DNA of 7,363 nucleotides from Rhodobacterales bacterium. GTDB lineage: Bacteria > Pseudomonadota > Alphaproteobacteria > Rhodobacterales > Rhodobacteraceae. Position numbers and translations under genes: made by a program. A model generated the notes under the pieces. It did no database searches. It was given only the letters and a program-made list of their open reading frames with translations, and was not told the origin of the DNA. Where the stretch lies: the NCBI GenBank assembly GCA_013298675.1, contig JAAFIJ010000131.1:1-7363 (forward strand), given 5' to 3'. Of this stretch, positions 1 through 5,802 are shown piece by piece (within the stretch, counting starts at the first letter, position 1; each line of letters begins with the position of its first letter).

Positions 1-345
1 GACGATCTGTTCGTGACCAACCCACGTCGCTTGGCCGAAGGCATTGCTGGCGGTTGCGCGAACTCGATGTTGGTTAAGGTCAACCAGATTGGCACCCTGA
101 CCGAAACGCTTCAGGCCGTAGATATGGCGCACCGCGCGCGCTATACCAACGTGATGTCGCACCGCTCTGGCGAAACCGAAGACAGTACGATTGCTGACCT
201 TGCTGTGGCCACCAACTGCGGGCAGATCAAAACTGGTTCGCTGTCACGTTCTGACCGTTTGGCAAAGTATAACCAGTTGATCCGCATTGAGGAAATGTTG
301 GGTGAAACGGCCGAATACGCTGGCCGCTCTATCATGCGGCGCTGA
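1..345 (+). CDS. eno: Enolase, C-terminal 114 residues (5' end outside window)
   Basis: Enolase interconverts 2-phosphoglycerate and phosphoenolpyruvate in cytosolic glycolysis and gluconeogenesis. The reading frame is open from base 1 (D-D-L-F-V-T-N) and ends in TGA at 343-345, so this is the tail of a protein usually near 425 residues. The visible part holds the classic active-site blocks of the C-terminal barrel. The LVKVNQIGTLTETL block has the lysine (visible residue 26) matching the catalytic base of known enolases. SHRSGETED has the substrate-contacting histidine (residue 54), and QIKTGS carries the second conserved lysine (residue 77). The protein ends in YAGRSIMRR, with no sign of truncation at its 3' end. 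An intrinsic terminator follows 25 bases later, so eno is probably transcribed separately from the genes to its right. Identification is secure. Everything upstream, including start and promoter, lies outside the window. Confidence 0.97.
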   Translation, partial: DDLFVTNPRRLAEGIAGGCANSMLVKVNQIGTLTETLQAVDMAHRARYTNVMSHRSGETEDSTIADLAVATNCGQIKTGSLSRSDRLAKYNQLIRIEEMLGETAEYAGRSIMRR

Positions 346-369
346 TTGGTTCAGCGAACGCAAGGTTCG

Positions 370-408
370 GGCCACCCAAGGAAAACCCTTTGCGTGGCCA
401 AATTTTTT
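370..408 (+). terminator. Intrinsic terminator after eno
   Basis: GGCCAC (370-375) is the exact inverted repeat of GTGGCC (394-399). The enclosed 18 bases contain further complementary A/G-rich and C/T-rich pieces that can lengthen the stem. A run of six T follows at 403-408 after a short AAA-containing spacer. Stem plus T tract 25 bases past the enolase stop is the expected form of a Rho-independent terminator. This is inferred from sequence only. Confidence 0.75.
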
Positions 409-468
409 GCTCCACTCGGGACGAACGCACACCCAAAACCCGCCTGATCATTGGCTTGGATCCCCAGG

Positions 469-1353
469 ATGAACCATAAGGAATTTCTTCAAAATTTGCC
501 TGCCGAGACAAAGGCAACCCTGACGCTGCGATCTGATCGCGCCGGATTGTTGCATCTGACTGGGCATCTATCGGCGATTTTGCTGACGGGCGCTCTCATT
601 GCACTCTCGGTGCCGGGGTGGTGGTTGCTTTTGCCTGTGCAAGGCGTGTTGATCGTGTTTCTCTTTACGCTGGAGCATGAGGCAACGCATCAAACGCCCT
701 TTGCCTCCACCCGTTTGAACGAGGCTGTCGGATACCTGTGCGGCTTTCTTTTGGTGCTGCCGTTTCAATGGTTTCGCTACTTTCACTTGGCGCATCACAA
801 ATGGACGAATATTGCGGGCAAGGACCCGGAACTGGCATTTGAAAAGCCCGAAAACCTGTGGGCATGGATGTGGCACGTGTCGGGTCTTCCGTATTGGCGC
901 GCGCAAGTGCAGCTTTTGGCTCAACTGGTGTGTGGGCGGGCAAATGGTGATTTCCTTCCCTCCGGCGCCCTGCCCCGTATGATCCATGAGGCACGATGGA
1001 TGGCACTTGGTTATGGGCTGGTTTTGGCAAGCCTTTTGGTGTCGCCTTTGGTGTTCTGGGTTTGGTTATTGCCCATTCTCATCGGACAACCCGCTTTGCG
1101 GTTGTACCTTTTGGCAGAACATGGCGACTGCCCTCAGGTGGCGAATATGTTTGAAAACACCCGCACCACATTTACCACGTCACTGATGCGGCGTCTCAGT
1201 TGGAACATGCCCTACCATGTTGAACACCACGTATTTCCCAATGTGCCGTTTCACCAACTGCCTGCTTTGCACCAGATGATCAAAGCAGAATTGCGCGAAA
1301 CGGCCCAAGGATACAGCGCATTCGCAAAGTCCTATTTGTCCCGGCGCTTGTAG
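469..1353 (+). CDS. Fatty acid desaturase family membrane di-iron protein
   Basis: A membrane di-iron enzyme of the fatty acid desaturase superfamily, expected to oxidise an acyl chain or related hydrophobic substrate at the inner membrane with O2. The three histidine boxes are present: HEATH (residues 70-74), HLAHH (106-110) and HVEHH (250-254, inside NMPYHVEHH), plus an extra conserved-looking AEHGD near 216-220. Hydrophobic stretches lie near residues 32-70, 88-104 and 180-216, fitting four to six membrane spans. At 294 residues it is in the family's usual range and looks intact. I prefer ATG at 469. A TTG at 451 in the same frame would add six residues, and neither has a good Shine-Dalgarno. 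It lies 16 bases before the transporter gene, suggesting co-transcription. The superfamily also contains hydroxylases and carotenoid ketolases, and the sequence alone does not fix the substrate. Confidence 0.88.
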   Translation: MNHKEFLQNLPAETKATLTLRSDRAGLLHLTGHLSAILLTGALIALSVPGWWLLLPVQGVLIVFLFTLEHEATHQTPFASTRLNEAVGYLCGFLLVLPFQWFRYFHLAHHKWTNIAGKDPELAFEKPENLWAWMWHVSGLPYWRAQVQLLAQLVCGRANGDFLPSGALPRMIHEARWMALGYGLVLASLLVSPLVFWVWLLPILIGQPALRLYLLAEHGDCPQVANMFENTRTTFTTSLMRRLSWNMPYHVEHHVFPNVPFHQLPALHQMIKAELRETAQGYSAFAKSYLSRRL

Positions 1354-1369
1354 CGGTTACAAGTTTGCG

Positions 1370-2320
1370 ATGGACCTTGCCAGTCAGGCACAGTACCTGA
1401 TGCCGATGGAAACACCCGTCCCACCTTTAGTCAAAAATGAAGATAGCCTTCGTGGCTTTGGCTTTGCGCTCAGCGCCTATTTGCTCTGGGGCTTTTTGCC
1501 GATTTACATGAAGACTGTAGCCCATATTTCGCCCGCGGAGGTGATCAGCCACCGCATCTTATGGTCGATGCCGATTGCTGGCGCGATCTTGATGTATCTT
1601 GGCACCGCTCGAGAGTTGATGACGGCGCTGCGCTCACCAAGGATGTTGGCGATGGCGTCGATGACTGCGGGTCTTATCTCTATAAACTGGGGAATCTATG
1701 TCTGGGCCATCGGGTCCGGCCATGCGCTGGATGCAGCCTTGGGATACTATATCAACCCGCTGTTTTCAGTCTTTTTGGGGGCTACTTTCCTGCGTGAAAA
1801 ACTGGCACGGGCGCAGATCATCGCCATCGCAATCGCCGTGATCGCGGTGATTGTAATGACGGTCGCGTCAGGAAAACTGCCTGTCGTGGCTTTGGGCTTG
1901 ACGGTCACTTGGGGGTTTTACGCCTATTTGAAAAAGTCGCTCCCGTTAGCTGCCAACGAAGGCTTCATGCTTGAAATCATTCTGCTTTTGCCTTTTGCAT
2001 TGCTCTACATCCTTTATCTTTCGCTTAGCGGTCAGGGACATTTTCTAACCGGTATCGGCTGGGATACTACCTTGCTGATGAGTGCAGGCTTGGTCACCGC
2101 CATTCCACTGATGCTTTATGCCAATGGTGCCAAATTGTTGAAGCTGTCCACCATCGGAATCATGCAATACATCGCCCCGACGATGATATTTCTAACGGCC
2201 GTATTTGTCTTTGATGAACCGATCAGTTTGGTCAAGCTGCTGGCCTTTGCGATGATTTGGTTCGCCTTGGCAATCTACACGTCCTCGCTGATCCATCAGG
2301 CACGCTCGGCTGGTAAATAG
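1370..2320 (+). CDS. rarD: RarD-type EamA/DMT family transporter
   Basis: An inner-membrane permease of the drug/metabolite transporter superfamily (EamA repeats, about ten membrane helices). RarD proteins are named for a chloramphenicol-sensitivity phenotype; their natural substrate is poorly known. RarD hallmarks appear in order: WGFLPIYMK (40-48) in the first helix, HRILWS (61-66), INWGIYVWAI (105-114), ALGYYINPL (123-131), then TAIPLMLYANGAKLL (243-257) and STIGIMQYIAPT (260-271) in the second repeat. The protein is almost wholly hydrophobic after residue 28. The start is uncertain: ATG 1370 gives 316 residues, while in-frame ATGs at 1400 and 1406 give a length closer to typical RarD (near 300). 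None has a clear ribosome binding site. The gap of 16 bases after the desaturase suggests a shared transcript. The family call is firm, the transported compound unknown. Confidence 0.88.
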   Translation: MDLASQAQYLMPMETPVPPLVKNEDSLRGFGFALSAYLLWGFLPIYMKTVAHISPAEVISHRILWSMPIAGAILMYLGTARELMTALRSPRMLAMASMTAGLISINWGIYVWAIGSGHALDAALGYYINPLFSVFLGATFLREKLARAQIIAIAIAVIAVIVMTVASGKLPVVALGLTVTWGFYAYLKKSLPLAANEGFMLEIILLLPFALLYILYLSLSGQGHFLTGIGWDTTLLMSAGLVTAIPLMLYANGAKLLKLSTIGIMQYIAPTMIFLTAVFVFDEPISLVKLLAFAMIWFALAIYTSSLIHQARSAGK

Positions 2321-2368
2321 CGGCAGATGTCTTCTTACAATTTCTAAGATTGGCTACATATTAAGGCT

Positions 2369-3055
2369 ATGTTGAAATTTGCCCCGATTCTGTTGGCGAT
2401 CGCCTATGGCATCTTGATGATGCGCTTTTCGCTTTGGCGCACCAAAGCGACCTTGGACGCTCAGTCAACAGTTTTGGTTGATACAGGCGTGTCGGCGGTG
2501 ACCAACAGGTTGGCCCAAGCGCTTGATTTGCCTGCTCTCCCTGTCCACGTCTATGAGATTGAGGCGGTCAATGGTCTTGCAGCACCAGACGGACGGATTT
2601 TTCTGACGCGTGGCTTTTTACGTAAACATGCAAACGGCGAAGTGACTTCGGAAGAGTTGGCGTCAGTGATCGCCCATGAACTGGGGCACGTCGCCCTGGG
2701 CCACACGCGTCGACGGATGATCGACTTTACGGGCCAAAATGCGGTTTTCATCATGTTGTCGGCGCTGTTGAACCGGTTTTTACCCTTTGTCGGGACGTGG
2801 ATTTCCAATCTCATCTCAACTGCGTTGGTGGCCAGAATGTCTCGCCGCGATGAATTTGAGGCAGACGCCTATGCGGCCGCCCTTTTGGTGAAATCAGGCA
2901 TCGGAACCGCCCCGCAAGTCACGCTTTTTCGCAAATTGAATGCTTTGACGGGTCAACAAGGCTCTGGGCCTCCGGCGTGGCTGTTAAGCCATCCGAAAGT
3001 CGAAGACCGAATCGCAGCGATAGAGGTTTTGACCCATCGTTGGACGGGCGGTTAA
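2369..3055 (+). CDS. Membrane-anchored M48 family zinc metallopeptidase
   Basis: A gluzincin peptidase of family M48 (relatives include HtpX, BepA/Oma1 and Loi-type proteins), probably involved in membrane or envelope protein quality control. Residues 4-20 form one hydrophobic segment with no clear cleavage site, so the protein is likely held by an N-terminal anchor. The zinc site is complete: HELGH at 103-107 supplies two histidines and the catalytic glutamate, and E162 in the ExxAD motif (DEFEAD, 161-166) is the expected third ligand. NGLAAPDGRIFLTRG (68-82) is the usual strand block before the active site, and LLSHPKVEDRI near the C terminus is the conserved M48 tail. At 228 residues it is a compact, single-anchor form without TPR repeats. 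AAGG at 2363-2366 lies unusually close to the ATG. The stop overlaps the stop of the convergent PIN gene. Family certain, substrate and topology unknown. Confidence 0.92.
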   Translation: MLKFAPILLAIAYGILMMRFSLWRTKATLDAQSTVLVDTGVSAVTNRLAQALDLPALPVHVYEIEAVNGLAAPDGRIFLTRGFLRKHANGEVTSEELASVIAHELGHVALGHTRRRMIDFTGQNAVFIMLSALLNRFLPFVGTWISNLISTALVARMSRRDEFEADAYAAALLVKSGIGTAPQVTLFRKLNALTGQQGSGPPAWLLSHPKVEDRIAAIEVLTHRWTGG

Positions 3056-3594
3056 GCCAAGATCGACTTGGCGAGTTTTGGCAACTGCGCCCGCTTTAGC
3101 AGCGATTTCAAAGGGATTTCTTGCCCCGATATCCGCTGCGCCGTGGCGTGGACAACACCAATCGACGCTTCGATTTCATCAGGATGATGCGACCACAACT
3201 CCCACAGCAGGCTGTCAGGATCGCGGCGCGACAGGCCCTCGGCGGCCAGAACGTGGCGCGGGAAGTCGATATTGTTGACCGTCACGATGCAATCGGCATG
3301 GCCGCCGATCCCTAGTGCCAGCACATGAAGGTCATTTGCATCCGGCAGCAACAAGCGCGCCTCAATCTCGGGGAAGGCGCGCATGTTTGCCTTGGGAAAG
3401 CGCGCGCGCAGCATCACGGCCTCACCCTCGGCTTGCATCTGTGCAACGGGTCCAAGTTTGGCGGTGGCGCGGACCCATTCTTGCAAAATGCGTTCGGACC
3501 AGATCGGTTGGTACAGTCCCCGATCAGCCGCGCCGAGCAGTATTTCGCGCAGCACGGTCGGGAATAGCACGCAAGCGTCGAGGACTGCTTTCAA
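3052..3594 (-). CDS. PIN-domain protein (putative ribonuclease)
   Basis: PIN domains are metal-dependent RNases, best known from VapC toxins and rRNA-processing enzymes. The acidic residues fit: D6 in AVLDACVL, E34/E39 in the WSERILQEW block, D85 and D88 in PDANDLHVLAL, and the IVTVNNIDFP block (103-112) typical of PIN_3-like proteins. After the PIN core (to about residue 118) there is a helical extension of roughly 60 residues, resembling the C-terminal region of VapC50-like proteins as I remember them (inference). The start is TTG at 3594: it gives MKAVLDAC, the expected PIN beginning, and overlaps the methyltransferase stop as TTGA. No independent Shine-Dalgarno is seen, so translation is probably coupled to the upstream gene. 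There is no antitoxin-like gene beside it, so a classical toxin-antitoxin role is not supported. The 180-residue ORF is intact. Confidence 0.82.
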   Translation of the reverse strand: MKAVLDACVLFPTVLREILLGAADRGLYQPIWSERILQEWVRATAKLGPVAQMQAEGEAVMLRARFPKANMRAFPEIEARLLLPDANDLHVLALGIGGHADCIVTVNNIDFPRHVLAAEGLSRRDPDSLLWELWSHHPDEIEASIGVVHATAQRISGQEIPLKSLLKRAQLPKLAKSILA

Positions 3595-4838
3595 CCGTCA
3601 AGCCGAAAGAATAACGCCTTGAGATAGGCGGATTCAGCAAGCTGCAGCAACATCGGATGATCCGGCCCGGCAAACCCGGTATGCAACAACTGACCACGCC
3701 GGCCGCCCCGCCCGATGCCACGCGCCGAGGCATTGCGGAACGTCATCAGATCGGCGGCATGGCTGCACGAACACAAGACAAGATAACCGCCCGGAGCAAC
3801 TAACGGCGCGGCCAGACGCGCGATACGTTCATAGGCCCGCAGACCCGCCTCTAGTGCCGGTTTCGCAGGCGCAAATGCCGGTGGATCGCAGATCACCACG
3901 TCAAACTTGGCAACCTCTTGGCCCAAAGCTTCAAGCACTTCAAATGCGTCGCCCTGACGGGTTTCAAGACGGTCCGCAAATCCGGACGCCTTTGCCCCAA
4001 GTGCGGCCAGCGAAAGTGCCGCCGCCGAGGCATCAACCGCCAAGGCTTTGGTGGCGCCACCCGCCAGCGCGGCAAGTGCAAATCCGCCAACATGCGAAAA
4101 CACGTCCAAAACCGTCGCACCTTTGGCCAAAGACGCCGCAAAGGCGTGGTTCGACCGTTGATCATAATAAAGCCCGGTCTTTTGGCCGCCAACGAGGTCA
4201 GCGACATACATCGCGCCGTTCATTGGCACGATCAACGGCTCTGCCACAGCACCTTGAACAACTGCGGTTTCCTCGGCCAAACCTTCAAGACTGCGCGAGC
4301 GGCCGGATCCATTTTTGACCACACGGCGCACGCCCGTCACCTGCATCAAAGCGGCGACCAGCATGTCAAAATGCGCCTCTGCCCAAGCCGCATTGGGTTG
4401 CACCACGGCCACATCGTCAAAACGGTCAATGACGATCCCCGGCAACCCATCAGATTCCGCATGGACAAGGCGGTAATGCGGCGTCGCATAAAGCCGCTCG
4501 CGCAAGGCCAAAGCGCGTTCGATCTTTGCGGCAAACCATGCCTGATCAATCTCTGCTTCTGCGTTGCGGTCCAGCATACGGCAAATGATTTTGGATTTGG
4601 TATTCACCGTCACCAGCCCCAAAGGCCGGCGCAGATCATCCTCTAGGATGGCAAGCGCGCCCGGTTCCAAGCTTTGAGTGCGCCGGTCGGTGACCAGCTC
4701 ATCCGCATAGACCCAAGGGAATCCATGCCGTATGGCGCGCGCCTCGGCTTTGGGTTTCAGGCGGACAACGGGGCGGCCGCGCAGCGGGGCGTCGGTGTCA
4801 ACATTCGATTGCGGGTCTGGTGAGAAAGGAGGGGTCAT
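3591..4838 (-). CDS. Class I SAM-dependent rRNA (cytosine-C5) methyltransferase, RlmI-like, with PUA domain
   Basis: This resembles E. coli RlmI (YccW), which makes m5C1962 in 23S rRNA; the exact target here is inferred. Domain order is right: an N-terminal PUA domain at about residues 23-95 (RLKPKAEARAIRHGFPWVYA), a linking domain with HAESDGLPGIVIDRF (126-140), GGQKTGLYYDQRSN (217-230), then the Rossmann SAM domain with motif I VLDVFSHVGGFAL (243-255), the acidic VDAS (268-271), motif IV DPPAF (318-322) and CSCSH (356-360), containing the probable catalytic cysteine. Length, 415 residues, is slightly above the usual because of a Pro/Asp-rich N-terminal tail of about 20 residues. ATG 4838 is supported by AGGAGG at 4850-4845, six bases upstream on the minus strand. 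That Shine-Dalgarno lies inside a strong hairpin with the first codons. The downstream PIN gene overlaps its stop. Confidence 0.9.
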   Translation of the reverse strand: MTPPFSPDPQSNVDTDAPLRGRPVVRLKPKAEARAIRHGFPWVYADELVTDRRTQSLEPGALAILEDDLRRPLGLVTVNTKSKIICRMLDRNAEAEIDQAWFAAKIERALALRERLYATPHYRLVHAESDGLPGIVIDRFDDVAVVQPNAAWAEAHFDMLVAALMQVTGVRRVVKNGSGRSRSLEGLAEETAVVQGAVAEPLIVPMNGAMYVADLVGGQKTGLYYDQRSNHAFAASLAKGATVLDVFSHVGGFALAALAGGATKALAVDASAAALSLAALGAKASGFADRLETRQGDAFEVLEALGQEVAKFDVVICDPPAFAPAKPALEAGLRAYERIARLAAPLVAPGGYLVLCSCSHAADLMTFRNASARGIGRGGRRGQLLHTGFAGPDHPMLLQLAESAYLKALFFRLDG

Positions 4839-4852
4839 GATCCCCCTCCTCT
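4825..4852 (-). promoter_or_regulatory. Hairpin enclosing the methyltransferase Shine-Dalgarno and start codon
   Basis: AGGAGGGG (4827-4834) and CCCCTCCT (4843-4850) are perfect inverted repeats around the 8-base loop TCATGATC. In the minus-strand mRNA the 5' arm is the AGGAGG ribosome binding site, the start AUG is in the loop and the 3' arm is formed by codons 2-5. One G-U and one A-U pair can extend the stem to ten pairs. The pairing is read directly; an effect on translation is inference. A hairpin of this kind would be expected to reduce initiation unless it is opened. Confidence 0.5.
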
Positions 4853-4938
4853 ACCTTGTCAGTCGTCTTGTGAAAAGGCCCGAATATCGGCCAATGCGTT
4901 GGCGTCGTGTGGCAGCTTACCTGACGCGGGTCAGTTGA
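4837..4938 (+). CDS. Candidate 33-codon small ORF, divergent from the methyltransferase
   Basis: An ATG at 4837 preceded by AGGAGG (4827-4832, four bases' spacing) opens a 33-codon frame ending in TGA. The product starts hydrophobic (MIPLLYLVSRL) and is then rich in Arg and Lys, with aromatic residues. Only the first two bases of the ATG fall inside the methyltransferase coding region; the rest fills the 92-base gap, and the end overlaps the lipoprotein gene by eight bases on the opposite strand. I do not recognise it. The good ribosome binding site is the only real support, and it may exist merely as the mirror image of the methyltransferase site in the inverted repeat. A 33-codon open frame is not unlikely by chance. 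Confidence 0.22.
   Translation: MIPLLYLVSRLVKRPEYRPMRWRRVAAYLTRVS
4873..4892 (-). terminator. Terminator-like hairpin between lipoprotein and methyltransferase genes
   Basis: Read on the minus strand, GGCCG (4892-4888) pairs with CGGGCC (4882-4877), one base bulged, around a short ATATT loop, and is followed at once by TTTT (4876-4873). This could end the lipoprotein transcript or attenuate read-through into the methyltransferase gene. The T run is short and the stem imperfect, so termination may be partial. Confidence 0.4.
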
Positions 4939-5602
4939 TCTGTGCCAAGGCAAGTGCTGGTGCATCAACCCCCACGACTGGTCCTGACAGTTCGCGCCTT
5001 AAGACTTGGGCCAAACGCTCGGTCACCACGACCTTTTGGGTGCGACCCGCCACATCTTCAGCAATCGCCTGATTGCCGCCAGCGCCGTGAACATCTGCGT
5101 TGATCAAACGCGGCGCCTCAAGCACGGCGTTGGTTGCCGCATCGCGCACCGTCATCATGAATGACATCGAATGAACACCACCAATTGTGTAGCGTGTCTT
5201 TTCAGTCAAGCAGTGAAAGCGCACAACCTCCAGCTCGACCTTCACAGCCGTGCCGCTGGCCATCTGCAAGATGCTATCTGCTGCGGCCTGCTCAAAGATC
5301 GCCTGCACTTGCATGTAACGATCACCACGAACATCGCCCCGCCAAACTATATCCGCATTCGGATGATAGCTGTTGGCTTCGGACGCAACCAAACTGCGTG
5401 GTACGACAACTTGTACGGATTGAACCGTATACTTTGCCTGCAAGACCAATGGTCCCTGCTGAGCCGGCGGTTGTGCGACACCACTTGGTGCAATGTCGCC
5501 GACGCCATTCGCTGCAGAGCGGGTTACGGTATCTGTGGGATTGACGCAGCCCGTAAGCGCGGTTGCAGCAAGAGCCAGAACGAACAGAAATGACCGTTTC
5601 AT
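4931..5602 (-). CDS. Secreted lipoprotein of unknown function (possibly DUF6778)
   Basis: Residues 1-19 (MKRSFLFVLALAATALTGC) are a textbook lipoprotein signal: basic start, hydrophobic core and an LTGC lipobox with Cys19 as the expected lipidated residue. The following residues to about 52 are Pro/Ala/Gln-rich and probably a flexible linker. The mature domain (about 53-213) holds conserved-looking blocks VPRSLVASEANSYHPNADI (68-86), VWRGDVRGDR (86-95), VEVVRFH-like strand (122-130) and TRYTIGGVHSMSF (136-148). It resembles, from memory, the Rhodobacterales family DUF6778; this needs a search. Start ATG 5602 is chosen because GAGGA precedes it at normal spacing, while the upstream in-frame ATG at 5620 lacks such a site and would put charged residues before the signal. 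Position +2 after the cysteine is Val, so outer-membrane sorting is plausible by analogy with enterics. No enzymatic motif is seen. Confidence 0.78.
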   Translation of the reverse strand: MKRSFLFVLALAATALTGCVNPTDTVTRSAANGVGDIAPSGVAQPPAQQGPLVLQAKYTVQSVQVVVPRSLVASEANSYHPNADIVWRGDVRGDRYMQVQAIFEQAAADSILQMASGTAVKVELEVVRFHCLTEKTRYTIGGVHSMSFMMTVRDAATNAVLEAPRLINADVHGAGGNQAIAEDVAGRTQKVVVTERLAQVLRRELSGPVVGVDAPALALAQIN

Positions 5603-5698
5603 CTTAGAATCCTCTACCATGACCCACTTTTGTGGTTTGGATCAGGAATCACTAAAGACTATGGCAAATTTGCGCTCCAATTGTTGTAAATCAAAGGT

Positions 5699-5720
5699 AT
5701 CGCATGTTTGGTGATGCGAT
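5699..5720. repeat. Inverted repeat in the divergent lipoprotein/edd region
   Basis: ATCGCAT (5699-5705) and ATGCGAT (5714-5720) are perfect inverted 7-base arms around an 8-base centre. It may be a regulator half-site pair or a small hairpin. It lies about 100 bases upstream of the lipoprotein start and about 90 bases upstream of the edd promoter call. No known regulator motif is recognised. Confidence 0.4.
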
Positions 5721-5786
5721 CATCCGAACAGAACCTGCACTAAATTGCGGAAACCTGCTGGAAAAGTTTGAAATGTCATTTTGCCG

Positions 5787-5802
5787 TTGTTAGCGCTAAC
5801 AA
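5787..5802. promoter_or_regulatory. LacI/GalR-type operator upstream of edd
   Basis: TTGTTAGCGCTAACAA is a perfect 16-base palindrome with a central CG, the typical form of LacI/GalR-family operators. It begins 56 bases before the edd start codon and overlaps the likely promoter spacer, a position that suits repression. In E. coli, edd is under the LacI-family regulator GntR, which makes a sugar-acid-responsive repressor plausible here, but the regulator gene is not in the window. Confidence 0.65.

Noticed and set aside
451..468. TTG 451 as start of the desaturase
   Set aside because: It would add only six residues, has no Shine-Dalgarno, and ATG 469 gives a more usual N terminus. Not fully excluded.
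568..1030. Overlapping minus-strand frames opposite the desaturase gene
   Set aside because: They are shadows of a gene with all three histidine boxes; there is no ribosome binding site or recognisable domain.
3918..4646. 242-codon open frame on the plus strand inside the methyltransferase gene, plus a 154-codon one at 3854-4318
   Set aside because: Both are antisense shadows of a well-supported gene with complete RlmI-type motifs. Their products are basic, unstructured-looking and family-less.
3052..4838. PIN gene as toxin with the methyltransferase as antitoxin
   Set aside because: The methyltransferase is a full-length RlmI-like housekeeping enzyme, far larger than any VapB-type antitoxin, and the gene order and overlap are explained by ordinary translational coupling.
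4921..4934. CTGAC/GTCAG hairpin at the end of the lipoprotein gene as its terminator
   Set aside because: The five-base stem has no following T run on either strand; the hairpin at 4892-4873 is a better candidate.
5603..5620. ATG at 5620 (minus strand) as start of the lipoprotein
   Set aside because: It would put MVEDSK in front of an otherwise ideal signal peptide, and the GAGGA that serves ATG 5602 lies inside that extension.
5624..5635. CCAC-TTTT-GTGG mini-hairpin upstream of the lipoprotein gene
   Set aside because: A four-base stem is too short to call a terminator or operator, and no T tract of useful length follows.
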